35,307 nucleotides of DNA from contig NZ_FNBC01000023.1 of assembly GCF_900102145.1 (NCBI RefSeq), forward strand, positions 1-35,307, given 5' to 3'. This document shows, piece after piece, positions 16,435-24,055 of this stretch. Under the pieces are notes generated by a model that ran no database searches, was not told where the DNA came from, and saw only the letters and a program-made list of their open reading frames with translations. The translations under genes were made by a program, and so were the position numbers. The stretch comes from Thermus arciformis (GTDB lineage: Bacteria; Deinococcota; Deinococci; Deinococcales; Thermaceae). Numbering within the stretch: the stretch's first letter is position 1; each line of letters begins with the position of its first letter.

Positions 16435-16467
16435 AACCCGGCCAGAGTGTAAGTGGGAGGTTGAGCG

Positions 16468-17544
16468 ATGCGAGGAAAAGCCTGGATGCTCACGGCGGTC
16501 GCCCTGGCGGGCCTAGGCTTGGCCCAGGGGACCATCACCCTGGTGGGGGCGGGGGCCACCTTCCCCTACCCCCTCATGGCCAAGTACGGCGACGAGTACA
16601 CCCGGCTCACCGGGGGCAAGGTGCGGATCAACTACCAGTCCATCGGCTCCGGGGGCGGCATCCGCCAGTTCCTGGAGCAGACCGTCCACTTCGGGGCCTC
16701 CGACGCGCCCCTGGACGACCCGCGCATGAAGCAGGTGCGGGAGCAGTTCAAGACCAACGCCCTGAACATCGGCTACGCCCTTGGGGCCGTGGTCCCCGCC
16801 TATAACCTTCCCGGGGTCAAGGAGCCCCTGCGCTTCTCCGGCCCCGTCCTGGCGGACATCTACCTGGGCAAGATCAAGACCTGGAACGACCCGGCCCTGC
16901 AGGAGCTGAACCCCGGCGTGAAGCTTCCCCCCTTGCCCATCACCGTGGTCCACCGCTCCGACGGCTCGGGCACCACCTACGTTTGGACGGACTACCTCTC
17001 CAAGGTGAGCCCCGAGTGGGCCCAGAAGGTGGGCCGGGGCACCAGCGTCCAGTGGCCCGTAGGGGTGGGCGGCAAGGGCAACGAGGGGGTGGCCGGGGTG
17101 GTGAAGCAGACGCCAGGGGCCATCGGCTACGTGGAGGTGACCTACGCCAAGCAGAACAACCTGGCCTATGGGGCGGTGCGGAACAAGGCGGGGCGCTTCA
17201 TCTTGGCCGACCTGGCCTCCATCAGGGCGGCGGCCAACGTGCCCTTGCCCGGGGACATGCGGGTCTCCCTCACCGACACCCCGGCCCCCGATGGCTACCC
17301 CATCGCCAGCTTTACCTACCTCCTCCTTTACGAGAACCTCTCCGTGAACAAGGCGGTGAAGTCCGAGGAGGAGGCCCGGGCCCTGGTGGAGTTCGTCAAG
17401 TGGATCCTCACCGACGGGCAGAAGCACAACGAGCCCCTCACCTACGGGGCCCTTTCCCCGGTGGCCCAGCAGCGGGCCCTGGCCCTGCTCTCCCGGGTCA
17501 CCTACGGGGGCAAGCCCATCGGCAAGGAGATCGTGGGCCGCTGA
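16468..17544 (+). CDS. pstS: Phosphate ABC transporter, phosphate-binding protein PstS
   Basis: PstS binds phosphate outside the cytoplasmic membrane and delivers it to PstCA. The 358 residues begin with a signal peptide (MRGKAWMLTAVALAGLGLAQ, likely cut near residue 20 after an Ala-Gln-type site, no lipobox). Phosphate-binding loops are GAGATFPYP (28-36), GSGGGIRQF, FGASDAPLDD and HRSDGSGTT. The ATG at 16468 has a GGGAGGTTG site 8-9 bases upstream. pstCAB follow on the same strand after a hairpin. A Pho-like direct repeat lies upstream. Confidence 0.97.
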   Translation: MRGKAWMLTAVALAGLGLAQGTITLVGAGATFPYPLMAKYGDEYTRLTGGKVRINYQSIGSGGGIRQFLEQTVHFGASDAPLDDPRMKQVREQFKTNALNIGYALGAVVPAYNLPGVKEPLRFSGPVLADIYLGKIKTWNDPALQELNPGVKLPPLPITVVHRSDGSGTTYVWTDYLSKVSPEWAQKVGRGTSVQWPVGVGGKGNEGVAGVVKQTPGAIGYVEVTYAKQNNLAYGAVRNKAGRFILADLASIRAAANVPLPGDMRVSLTDTPAPDGYPIASFTYLLLYENLSVNKAVKSEEEARALVEFVKWILTDGQKHNEPLTYGALSPVAQQRALALLSRVTYGGKPIGKEIVGR

Positions 17545-17559
17545 CCCCGGCCTGGCCCA

Positions 17560-17586
17560 GGGGTGGCCTTTCCCAAGGGCCACCCC
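17560..17586 (+). terminator. Hairpin between pstS and pstC
   Basis: GGGGTGGCC (17560-17568) pairs perfectly with GGCCACCCC (17578-17586) around a 9-base loop and is followed by TTATCTT. Such a partial terminator or 3' stabiliser would let PstS be made in excess over the membrane parts. Confidence 0.65.
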
Positions 17587-17608
17587 TTATCTTGAAGAAG
17601 GGTTGCGC

Positions 17609-18556
17609 ATGCGGCGACTCTACAGCCACTTCGGCGACCGGCTCTTCGCCTTCTTCCTCCTACTCCTTGCCTTGGGCGTGGTGGCCCTGGCCCTCCTCAT
17701 GGCCTACGAGCTCTACCGGGGGGGAAGCCTAGCCCTAGGGCGCTTCGGGCTTTTGGGCTTCGCCTTGGGCCGGGAGTGGGACCCGGTGGTGCAAAAGGCC
17801 TTCGGGGCCTGGCCCTACATCTTGGGCACCTTCATCGTGAGCTTTTCTGCCCTCTTCCTCTCCTTCTTCCCCGCCCTGGCGGCGGCCATCTTCGCCGCGG
17901 AGTACGCCCCGAGATGGCTCGCCCAGATCATCAACTTCCTCCTGGACCTCATGGCCGCGGTGCCTAGCGTGGTCTACGGGCTTTGGGGGATCTTCGTCCT
18001 GGCCCCCTGGCTTAGGGACAAGGTGCAGCTTCCCCTTTACATGTGGGCGGCGGAGCACCTTCCTGGCCTCCTCCCCCTCCTCGGGGTGCCCACGGGCTAC
18101 GGCCTCATGACCGCCGTGCTCATCCTGGCCTCCATGATCGTGCCCTATACGGCGGCCCTAGCCCGGGACGCCATCGCCTTGGTCCCCAAGGAGCACCGGG
18201 AGGCGGCCTACGCCCTTGGGGCCACCCGCTGGGAGGTGATGCGCCTGGCCATCCTGCCCCTGGCCCGGGGCGGCATCATCGCCGGGGCCTTTTTGGCCCT
18301 GGCCCGGGCGGTGGGGGAGACCATGGCGGTCACCATGGTCATCGGGAACTCCCACAAGCTCCCCTACACCCTCTTCGGCGGGGCCGCCACCATGCCCAGC
18401 GTGATCGCCAACGAGTTCACCGAGGCGGTGGAGGACCTCCACCTCTCCGCCCTGATCGCCGTGGGCTTCCTCCTCTTTCTGGTTTCCATGCTGGTCAACT
18501 CTACCGCGGCCTACGTCCTCAGGCGTCAAGAACGCCTGGTCAAGGGGGTGTTATGA
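17609..18556 (+). CDS. pstC: Phosphate ABC transporter permease PstC
   Basis: PstC is one of two membrane subunits of the Pst importer. The product has 315 residues from ATG 17609 (MRRLYSHFGDRLF), with about six membrane helices; a TTG two codons upstream is in frame but ATG has the better spacing to AAGAAGGG. The EAA loop that contacts the ATPase is seen as EHREAAYALGATRWEVMRLAILPLARGG in two parts, and the family motif AVPSVVYGLWGIFVLAP is present. It overlaps pstA by four bases. Confidence 0.95.
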   Translation: MRRLYSHFGDRLFAFFLLLLALGVVALALLMAYELYRGGSLALGRFGLLGFALGREWDPVVQKAFGAWPYILGTFIVSFSALFLSFFPALAAAIFAAEYAPRWLAQIINFLLDLMAAVPSVVYGLWGIFVLAPWLRDKVQLPLYMWAAEHLPGLLPLLGVPTGYGLMTAVLILASMIVPYTAALARDAIALVPKEHREAAYALGATRWEVMRLAILPLARGGIIAGAFLALARAVGETMAVTMVIGNSHKLPYTLFGGAATMPSVIANEFTEAVEDLHLSALIAVGFLLFLVSMLVNSTAAYVLRRQERLVKGVL

Positions 18557-19398
18557 CCGCGAAGGACCTGGCCCTGAAGCGGCGCTACCGGACGGAGCGC
18601 CTCATGATGGCCCTGGTGGCCCTGGGCACCCTTCTCGCCTTCCTCGTCCTCTTCTTGGTCCTGGCCTATGCCCTCTTCCAAGGGGTGGGCGCCCTCAACC
18701 TGGACTTCTTCCTGAAGGACATGCGCCCTCCCGGGGAAACGGGCGGGGGTCTCAGGCAGGCCATCGTGGGCACCCTCATCGTGGACGGGCTAGGCCTCCT
18801 CATCGCCTTGCCCTTCGGGCTCGCCGCAGGCGTTCTCTTGGCGGAGTACCCAGACCACCCGGTGAACCCCTACCTCCGCCTCCTCTCCGACACCTTAAAC
18901 GGGATGCCCGCCATCCTCTTTGGCCTTTTGGCCTTTATCCTCATCGTAAAGCCCATGGGGGGCTTCTCCGGTCTCTCCGGGGCCTTCGCCTTGGGCTTCC
19001 TCATGATCCCCATCCTGGCGCGGAGCACCGAAGGGGTGCTCTCTCTCGTGCCCAAGGAGATCCGGGAGGCGGGGCTCGCCCTGGGGCTTCCCCGCTGGCG
19101 GGTCATCCTCTCCCTGGTCCTGCCCACGGCCCGGGCCGGGCTCATCACGGGGGTGCTTCTGGCCTTCGCCCGGGCGGCGGGGGAGGCGGCCCCCCTGCTT
19201 TTCACCGCCTTTGGGAGTCCCCTCTTGGAGCTCAACCCCCTGAAGCCCATGGACACCCTGCCCTTGCGCCTCTTCGCCTTCGCCATCAGCCCCTACGAGG
19301 ACTGGCACCGCCAGGCCTGGGCCGCGGGGCTGGTGCTCTTCGGGCTCATCACCCTGACGAGCCTGCTGGCCCGCCGGGCCTCGAGGCGGAGGTTCTAA
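18553..19398 (+). CDS. pstA: Phosphate ABC transporter permease PstA
   Basis: PstA is the second membrane subunit of the phosphate importer. The product has 281 residues from ATG 18553, which overlaps the pstC stop (ATGA); longer readings of this frame are only a shadow of pstC. Six membrane helices are apparent. Family features are GGLRQAIVGTL, DTLNGMPAILFGLLAF, and the ATPase-contact EAA loop KEIREAGLALGLPRWRVILS. pstB begins at the base after its stop codon. Confidence 0.95.
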   Translation: MTAKDLALKRRYRTERLMMALVALGTLLAFLVLFLVLAYALFQGVGALNLDFFLKDMRPPGETGGGLRQAIVGTLIVDGLGLLIALPFGLAAGVLLAEYPDHPVNPYLRLLSDTLNGMPAILFGLLAFILIVKPMGGFSGLSGAFALGFLMIPILARSTEGVLSLVPKEIREAGLALGLPRWRVILSLVLPTARAGLITGVLLAFARAAGEAAPLLFTAFGSPLLELNPLKPMDTLPLRLFAFAISPYEDWHRQAWAAGLVLFGLITLTSLLARRASRRRF

Positions 19399-20181
19399 AT
19401 GGTCCAAGAAGCCGTGGACGTGCACATGGAATCTAGAAACCTGGTGGTCCGCTACGGCAACCGGGTGGGCGTGGGGGTGGGCGGGGGAGTCAGCCTGCCC
19501 CTCTACCGCCACCGGATCACCGCCCTCATCGGCCCCTCGGGGTGCGGCAAGACCACCTTCCTGAGGGCCCTGAACCGCATGCACGACCTCACCCCCACCG
19601 CCCGGGTGGAGGGGGAGGTCCTCCTGGACGGGGAGAACATCTACGCCCCCGGGGTGGACCCCGTGCTGGTGCGCCGCCGGGTGGGCATGGTCTTCCAGAA
19701 GCCCACCGCCTTCCCCACCATGTCCATCTACGACAACGTGGCTGCGGGGCTCAAGCTGGTGGGCATCCGCGACCGCAAGCGGCTGGATGAGGCCGTGGAG
19801 CGAGCCCTCAAGGGGGCGGCCCTCTGGGACGAGGTCAAAGACCGCCTCCGGGCCCCGGCGAGCGGCCTCTCCGGGGGGCAACAGCAGCGCCTCACCATCG
19901 CCCGGGCCCTGGCGGTGGAACCCGAGGTCCTCCTCATGGACGAGCCCACCGCCAGCCTGGACCCCATCTCCACCCAGGCCATTGAGGACCTCCTCCTGAC
20001 CCTGAAGGAGCAGGTCACCGTCGTCATCGTCACCCACAACATGCAGCAGGCCGCCAGGGTCTCGGATTTCACCGCCTTTTTCCTGAACGGGGAGATGGTG
20101 GAGTTCGGGCCCACGGAGCTCCTCTTCACCAAACCCAAGGACCCGCGCACCGAGGCCTACATCAGCGGACGCTTCGGCTAA
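19399..20181 (+). CDS. pstB: Phosphate ABC transporter ATPase PstB
   Basis: PstB powers phosphate import. The 260 residues contain Walker [10 protein letters not shown] (45-53), the PstB-typical [11 protein letters not shown], the Q-loop VFQKPTAFP, the signature LSGGQQQRL, Walker [14 protein letters not shown] and the switch His in [11 protein letters not shown] follows the pstA stop directly. The N-terminal beta strand region [21 protein letters not shown] is unusual in replacing the common AL-DIS segment with a Gly/Val run. No phoU follows; an unrelated MFS gene starts 10 bases later with its own -10. Confidence 0.97.
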   Translation: MVQEAVDVHMESRNLVVRYGNRVGVGVGGGVSLPLYRHRITALIGPSGCGKTTFLRALNRMHDLTPTARVEGEVLLDGENIYAPGVDPVLVRRRVGMVFQKPTAFPTMSIYDNVAAGLKLVGIRDRKRLDEAVERALKGAALWDEVKDRLRAPASGLSGGQQQRLTIARALAVEPEVLLMDEPTASLDPISTQAIEDLLLTLKEQVTVVIVTHNMQQAARVSDFTAFFLNGEMVEFGPTELLFTKPKDPRTEAYISGRFG

Positions 20182-20184
20182 AAT
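20179..20184 (+). promoter_or_regulatory. -10 element of the MFS gene
   Basis: TAAAAT overlaps the pstB stop codon and ends 6 bases before the ATG at 20191, without a Shine-Dalgarno sequence, as expected for a leaderless transcript. Confidence 0.55.
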
Positions 20185-20190
20185 CGGCCC

Positions 20191-21363
20191 ATGTCGCCCC
20201 TCGCCCTCCTCTTCCTCACCCTCTTCAACAGCGTCCTCGGGCTCTCCATCCTCTTCCCCATCCTGGGGCCCTTAAGCAGGGAGCTCGGCTTGAGCGAGGT
20301 GCAGGTGGGCCTCTTCTCCACGGGCTACGCCCTCATGCAGTTCCTCCTTTCCCCCTACTGGGGCAGGCGGAGCGAGCGGGGGCGGAAGCCCGTGCTCCTC
20401 GTGGGCATCCTGGGCTTCGCGGCGAGCTTTCTTCTCTTCGGCCTCTTCGCCCTCCTGGGGCAAAGGGGCATCCTTCCGGCAAGCGCCCTCTTTCCCCTGC
20501 TTCTCCTCTCCCGGCTCCTGGGCGGGGCCTTCAGCTCCGCCACCCTGCCCACGGCCCAGGCCTACGTGGCCGACGTCACCGGGCGGGAAGGCCGCACCGC
20601 GGGGATGGCCCTCTTGGGGGCGGCCTTTGGCCTCGCGGTGATCCTGGGCCCCGCCCTGGGGGCGGGGCTTGCCGCCCTCTTCGGCCTTCTCGCCCCCGTC
20701 TTCTTTTCGGCGGGGATCGCCCTCCTAAACGCCCTTTTCGTCCACCTGGTCCTCCCCGAGTCCAGGCCCCAGGGAAAGAGGGAAGCCGGGAGGCTTTCCC
20801 CCTTTGACCCCAGGGTCTTCCCCCTCCTCCTCCTGGGCTTCGCCCTCAACCTCTCCAGCGTGGCCCTGGAGCAGACCATCGCCTTTTACTTCCAGGACCG
20901 CCTGGGGCTTAGCGGGGTGGAGACCGCCCGGCGCGTGGGGCTCGCCCTCGTCCTTTACGGGCTCGCGGCCGTCTTCATCCAGGGGTTTTTGGTGCGGAAG
21001 CTTTCCTGGCCCCCGAGGACCCTCCTCTTCCTCGGCATCCCCGCGGGGGCCCTGGGCTTTCTGGTCCTGGCGGGGGCCAAAAGCTTCCCCCTCCTGACCC
21101 TGGGCCTCGTCCTCCAGGGAGCGGGGGCGGCCTTGGCGGGGCCCGGGGTGACGGCGGGGCTTTCCCTGGCGGTGGGGGAAGGGGAGCAAGGGCTGGTGGC
21201 GGGCCTCAACAGCTCGGCCCAGGCCCTGGGGCGGATGCTGGGGCCGGTTCTGGGCACGGGGCTCTACCGCCTCTTCCCCGAGGCCCCCTACCTCCTGGGG
21301 GCGGGGCTTCTCCTCCTCAGCCTCGCCTCCTTGCCCTTCCTCTTGCGCCGGGTCCGGCTCTGA
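20191..21363 (+). CDS. Major facilitator superfamily transporter (DHA1-like)
   Basis: The product has 390 residues with twelve predicted membrane helices. The loop between helices 2 and 3 has GRRSERGRKPVLL, the MFS motif A. The N-terminal half (FPILGPLSRELGLSEVQVGLFSTGYALMQ in two parts) resembles proton-driven drug/solute exporters of the TetA/multidrug type. The substrate cannot be inferred. It overlaps the recF start by one base, so recF and the dciA-like gene probably depend on its promoter, an odd pairing of a transporter with DNA maintenance genes. Confidence 0.88.
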   Translation: MSPLALLFLTLFNSVLGLSILFPILGPLSRELGLSEVQVGLFSTGYALMQFLLSPYWGRRSERGRKPVLLVGILGFAASFLLFGLFALLGQRGILPASALFPLLLLSRLLGGAFSSATLPTAQAYVADVTGREGRTAGMALLGAAFGLAVILGPALGAGLAALFGLLAPVFFSAGIALLNALFVHLVLPESRPQGKREAGRLSPFDPRVFPLLLLGFALNLSSVALEQTIAFYFQDRLGLSGVETARRVGLALVLYGLAAVFIQGFLVRKLSWPPRTLLFLGIPAGALGFLVLAGAKSFPLLTLGLVLQGAGAALAGPGVTAGLSLAVGEGEQGLVAGLNSSAQALGRMLGPVLGTGLYRLFPEAPYLLGAGLLLLSLASLPFLLRRVRL

Positions 21364-22394
21364 TGCGGCTTCTCCTCTTCCGGCAGCGAAACTTCCGCAA
21401 CCTGGCCCTGGAGGCCCTCCGCCCTCCCCCCGGGCTTTTCGCCCTGGTGGGGGGGAACGGCCAGGGGAAGACCAGCCTCCTTTGGGCCTGGCACCTCGCC
21501 CTCGGGGGGGAGGTCCCCGGAACCCTGGGCGACCTGGTGCGCTTCGGGGAAAGGGAGGCCTGGCTTTTCGCCGAGGTGGAGACCGAGCTCGGGCTTTACC
21601 GGGTGGAGCAACGCCTCGCCCCGGAGGGGAGGGAGGTGCGATTAAACGGGAAGCCCGTGGGCCTGAGGGCGCTTTGGGAGCTTCCCGGCTCGGTGCTGGT
21701 GCTCCCCGAGGACGTGGAGATCGTCCTTGGGCCCAAGGAAGCCCGGCGGGCCTTTCTGGACCGGCTTCTTTCCCGCTTTTCCCGGCGCTACGCCGCCCTC
21801 CTTTCCGCCTACGAAAAGGCGCTGCGGCAGAGGAACGCCCTCTTGAAGGCGGGAGGGAACGGGCTTGCGGTCTGGGACCGGGAGCTTTCCCGCTATGGGG
21901 AGGAGATCCTCGCTTTAAGAAAGCGTTTTCTCCGGCGTTTTGAGCCCCTTTTTCAGGAGGTGCACCGGGCTTTAGCCCCGGGGGAAGCGGGGCTTCGCCT
22001 CGAGGCCAGCGTGGAGGGGAGCCTGCTCGAGGCCCTCCAGGCCAGGCGGGAGGAGGAACTCCTCCGGGGGCAGACCCTGGTGGGCCCGCACCGGGACGAC
22101 CTGGTGGTCCTCTTCCAGGGCCGCCCCGCCCACCGCTATGCAAGCCGCGGGGAGGCCAAGGCCCTGGCCCTGGCCCTGCGCCTGGCGGAGCACCGCCTCC
22201 TGGCCGAGCACCACGGGGAGCCCCCCCTCCTCCTGGTGGACGAGTGGAGCGAGGAGCTGGACGAGCCCCGGCGCCAGGCGGTGCTGAGGTACGCCCAGGA
22301 CCTGCCCCAGGCGGCCCTGGCCGGCCTGCAGGCCCCCGAGGGGGTGGTGGTATGCTCGGTGCAAGGAGGGGTGGTCCTGTGCCCTGGCGGCTGA
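21363..22394 (+). CDS. recF: DNA replication and repair protein RecF
   Basis: RecF is an SMC-like ATPase that, with RecO and RecR, loads RecA at single-strand gaps. The 343 residues show Walker A GGNGQGKTS (30-38), the QRNFRNL opening, a helical arm region (about 130-220) with the conserved RRAFLDRLLSRF, VGPHRDDL, the ABC-type signature ASRGEAKALALALRLAEH and Walker B LLLVDEWSEELD. The signature has RGEAK where many bacteria have RGQ(Q/K)R. Its end overlaps the next gene by 16 bases. In many genomes recF and a DUF721/dciA gene sit near dnaN and gyrB; here neither dnaA nor dnaN is in the window. Confidence 0.95.
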   Translation: MRLLLFRQRNFRNLALEALRPPPGLFALVGGNGQGKTSLLWAWHLALGGEVPGTLGDLVRFGEREAWLFAEVETELGLYRVEQRLAPEGREVRLNGKPVGLRALWELPGSVLVLPEDVEIVLGPKEARRAFLDRLLSRFSRRYAALLSAYEKALRQRNALLKAGGNGLAVWDRELSRYGEEILALRKRFLRRFEPLFQEVHRALAPGEAGLRLEASVEGSLLEALQARREEELLRGQTLVGPHRDDLVVLFQGRPAHRYASRGEAKALALALRLAEHRLLAEHHGEPPLLLVDEWSEELDEPRRQAVLRYAQDLPQAALAGLQAPEGVVVCSVQGGVVLCPGG

Positions 22395-23161
22395 AGGAGG
22401 TCATCCCCGAGGCCTTGAAGCGGGCGGGGGGGAAGGAGCGGCTCAGGCGGGGCCTGGTCCTCGCCGCCTGGCGGGAGGTGGTGGGCCCTAGCCTAGCCCG
22501 GCTCACGGAGGCCGTGGCCTTGGAGGAGGGCACCCTTTGGGTGCAGGTCCCCGACCCCGTGGTGGCCCACCAGCTCACCTACCACCGCCTCCACCTCCTT
22601 CGCCGCTACGAGGAGCGCTTCCCCGGGATGGTGAAGGAGATCCGCTTCCAGGTGGGAAGCCCAAAGCCCCAGGAAGCCCCTCCCAACCCCCAAGACCCCG
22701 CCCCTCCCGCGGGGGTCCCTTTGGCCCAAAGCCGCAAGGCCCTGGCCCTGGCCCAGGAAGCCCCTCCCGAGCTCAGGGACAAGGTGGCCCGGGCGGCCCT
22801 CGCCCTCCTCCAGCGGCAGAAGGGGGCCCCCTGCCCCATCTGCCAGGCCCCCAGCGAAACCCACCCCTGCCCCACCTGCAGGCGGCTTCTGGGGGCGCCT
22901 ATGGTGCGCAAGGAGGCCGAGCGCCTCTACCGGGGAAAGCCTTCGCGCCTCGAGGGGGAGGCCCTCCTGGCGGCCCGGCACCTGGCCCGGGAAAAGCTCC
23001 TCCAGGCCATGCGGGAACTCTACCCCGAGGCCTTGCGGACCGAGGAGTTCCGTCCTCTCCTCGCCGACCTGGCCCGGCGCTTCCAAAGCCTCTTCCCCGA
23101 AGAGGCCCTTCCCATGGGGGTCCGCAGCCTCCTGGAAAAAGGGGAGCTCCCGCCCCCTTAG
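22379..23161 (+). CDS. DciA-like (DUF721) protein with added Cys4 motif
   Basis: The first 95 or so residues (PWRLKEVIPEALKRAGGKE, VLAAWREVVGPSLARLTEA, GTLWVQVPDPVVAHQL) match the DUF721 family, whose best-known members (DciA) help load or operate the replicative helicase DnaB. The gene follows recF, as DUF721 genes often do. I chose GTG 22379 (260 residues) because AAGGAGG lies 9 bases before it; an in-frame ATG at 22352 would add nine residues. Unusual is the C-terminal half: a Pro-rich linker, then CPIC-x8-CPTC, a probable zinc knuckle, then a helical tail. The tail is absent from the short DciA proteins I know. Role in helicase loading is inference. Confidence 0.8.
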   Translation: MPWRLKEVIPEALKRAGGKERLRRGLVLAAWREVVGPSLARLTEAVALEEGTLWVQVPDPVVAHQLTYHRLHLLRRYEERFPGMVKEIRFQVGSPKPQEAPPNPQDPAPPAGVPLAQSRKALALAQEAPPELRDKVARAALALLQRQKGAPCPICQAPSETHPCPTCRRLLGAPMVRKEAERLYRGKPSRLEGEALLAARHLAREKLLQAMRELYPEALRTEEFRPLLADLARRFQSLFPEEALPMGVRSLLEKGELPPP

Positions 23162-23170
23162 GGGCGGGAG
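23147..23170. terminator. Bidirectional terminator between dciA-like gene and tRNAs
   Basis: CTCCCGCCCC (23147-23156) and GGGGCGGGAG (23161-23170) form a perfect 10-bp stem with a 4-base loop overlapping the stop codon of the plus-strand gene. On the minus strand the hairpin follows tRNA-Val by 3 bases and leads into CTCCCCTTTTTCC, a good terminator tail. Confidence 0.8.
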
Positions 23171-23173
23171 GGC

Positions 23174-23250
23174 TGGTGGGCGGCAGAGGACTTGAACCTC
23201 TGGCCTCTCGCTTGTAAGGCGAGCGCTCTCGCCGGCTGAGCTAGCCGCCC
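23174..23250 (-). tRNA. tRNA-Val(UAC), CCA encoded
   Basis: A full cloverleaf is readable on the minus strand: acceptor GGGCGGC/GCCGCCC, D arm GCTC...GAGC, anticodon stem CTCGC/GCGAG with loop CTTACAA (anticodon UAC), T arm AGAGG-TTCAAGT-CCTCT, discriminator A and an encoded CCA. It starts one base after the end of tRNA-Glu. Confidence 0.96.
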
Positions 23251-23251
23251 A

Positions 23252-23326
23252 TGGTGACCCCAGGGGGAATCGAACCCCCGTTTCGGCCTTGAGAGGGCCG
23301 CGTCCTGACCGCTAGACGATGGGGCC
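23252..23326 (-). tRNA. tRNA-Glu(CUC), CCA encoded
   Basis: Minus-strand cloverleaf: acceptor GGCCCCA/TGGGGTC (one G-U pair), anticodon stem CGGCC/GGCCG with loop CTCTCAA (anticodon CUC), T arm GGGGG-TTCGATT-CCCCC, discriminator A, encoded CCA. It reads GAG codons, which dominate in this genome. It is first in a two-tRNA transcript with tRNA-Val. Confidence 0.96.
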
Positions 23327-23356
23327 AAGAAGGGGGCTTACGCCCCGACGCTTCCC

Positions 23357-23386
23357 AGTTTAGGGCCTGGGGGGCCCGGGCCGCAA
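23357..23386 (-). promoter_or_regulatory. Promoter of the tRNA-Glu/tRNA-Val operon
   Basis: On the minus strand TTGCGG (23386-23381) and TAAACT (23362-23357) are 18 bases apart, about 30 bases upstream of tRNA-Glu. The -35 lies 5 bases past the slyD stop. The spacer carries GGCCCGGGCC, which could also serve as a weak slyD terminator. Confidence 0.65.
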
Positions 23387-23390
23387 GACC

Positions 23391-23858
23391 CTAGTGGTGG
23401 TGGTCCCCCTCGTGCACGTGGCCGTGGAGGAGCTCCTCCGGGGTGGCCTCCCGAACCTTCACCACCTCCACCTCAAAGTCCAGGTCCTTGCCCGCCAGGG
23501 GGTGGTTGAAGTCAATGGTGACCTCCTCCCCCTGGACCTCCACCACGGTGAGGGGCATGGGGTTGCCCTCCATGTCCTGGGCGTAGAACTGGGCTCCCGG
23601 GACCACCTCGGCGTCCTCGGGGAAGGCGGAGAGGGGCACCACCTGGACCCCTTCGGGGTCGTGGGCGCCGTAGGCCTTCTCCGCGGGCACGTGGGCCTGG
23701 AAGCGCTCGCCTTCCTCGCGGCCTTCCAGCTCCTCCTCGAGGCCCCGGATCAGGTTGCCGTGCCCGTGCAGGTAGGAAAGCTCCCCCTGGTCCAGAACCT
23801 CCCCCTCCACCTGGAGGGTGTAGCGGATGGTTACCACCTTGTCCTGTTCAACCTTCAT
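23391..23858 (-). CDS. slyD: FKBP-type peptidyl-prolyl isomerase SlyD
   Basis: SlyD is a cytoplasmic prolyl isomerase and chaperone that also binds Ni/Zn and helps hydrogenase maturation in some bacteria. The 155 residues from ATG 23858 (MKVEQDKVVTIRYTLQVEGE) match Thermus SlyD; the frame is open upstream but the extension does not match the family. The FKBP domain is split by the insert-in-flap chaperone domain (about 64-120; AEKAYGAHDPEGVQVV, VPGAQFYAQDMEGNPMPLTVV). The His-rich tail LLHGHVHEGDHHH is the metal-binding end, shorter than in E. coli. Two palindromic elements lie upstream. Confidence 0.95.
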   Translation of the reverse strand: MKVEQDKVVTIRYTLQVEGEVLDQGELSYLHGHGNLIRGLEEELEGREEGERFQAHVPAEKAYGAHDPEGVQVVPLSAFPEDAEVVPGAQFYAQDMEGNPMPLTVVEVQGEEVTIDFNHPLAGKDLDFEVEVVKVREATPEELLHGHVHEGDHHH

Positions 23859-23870
23859 GTTCACCCTTTC

Positions 23871-23885
23871 GCAAGCCAGGCTTGC
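23871..23885. promoter_or_regulatory. Palindrome in slyD leader
   Basis: GCAAGCCAGGCTTGC has perfect 7-bp arms about one base, 13 bases upstream of the slyD ATG. It could be an operator or form an RNA structure near the ribosome-binding site; the 1-base centre favours a protein-binding DNA site. Confidence 0.45.
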
Positions 23886-23942
23886 TCTCCCTAGCCTACC
23901 AGACTCTAGGCCCCGGGAAAAGGGCTTTCCTCTTAAGTACCT

Positions 23943-23964
23943 CACCGCGGCTTTCGCCGCGGTG
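23943..23964. repeat. Perfect hairpin in the slyD-cysK divergent gap
   Basis: CACCGCGGC and GCCGCGGTG form a 9-bp perfect stem with TTTC (GAAA on the minus strand, a stable tetraloop) in the 197-base gap between the divergent slyD and cysteine synthase genes. No T-run follows. Its role is unknown; the rest of the gap shows only the short elements listed. Confidence 0.5.
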
Positions 23965-24043
23965 GGGGCCCCAAAAGGGCTCTCCCGAAGCCCCACCCCT
24001 GGCATCCTTGTTGAGAAGCCAAGGCGCGGGCACTTAGCCCGGC

Positions 24044-24049
24044 TATAGT
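24044..24049 (+). promoter_or_regulatory. -10 element of the cysteine synthase gene
   Basis: TATAGT ends 6 bases before the ATG at 24056, with only G and T between. This is the leaderless arrangement seen at several genes in the window. Confidence 0.6.
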
Positions 24050-24055
24050 GGGGGT

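Noticed and set aside
17603-17608. TTG start two codons upstream of pstC ATG
   Set aside because: The ATG at 17609 has better spacing to the AAGAAGGG site.
20725-22578. 617-codon minus-strand frame across the MFS gene and recF
   Set aside because: Pro/Gly/Arg-rich product antisense to two recognised genes.
23859-24005. N-terminal extension of SlyD
   Set aside because: Not present in the family; the region holds palindromes and looks like a leader.
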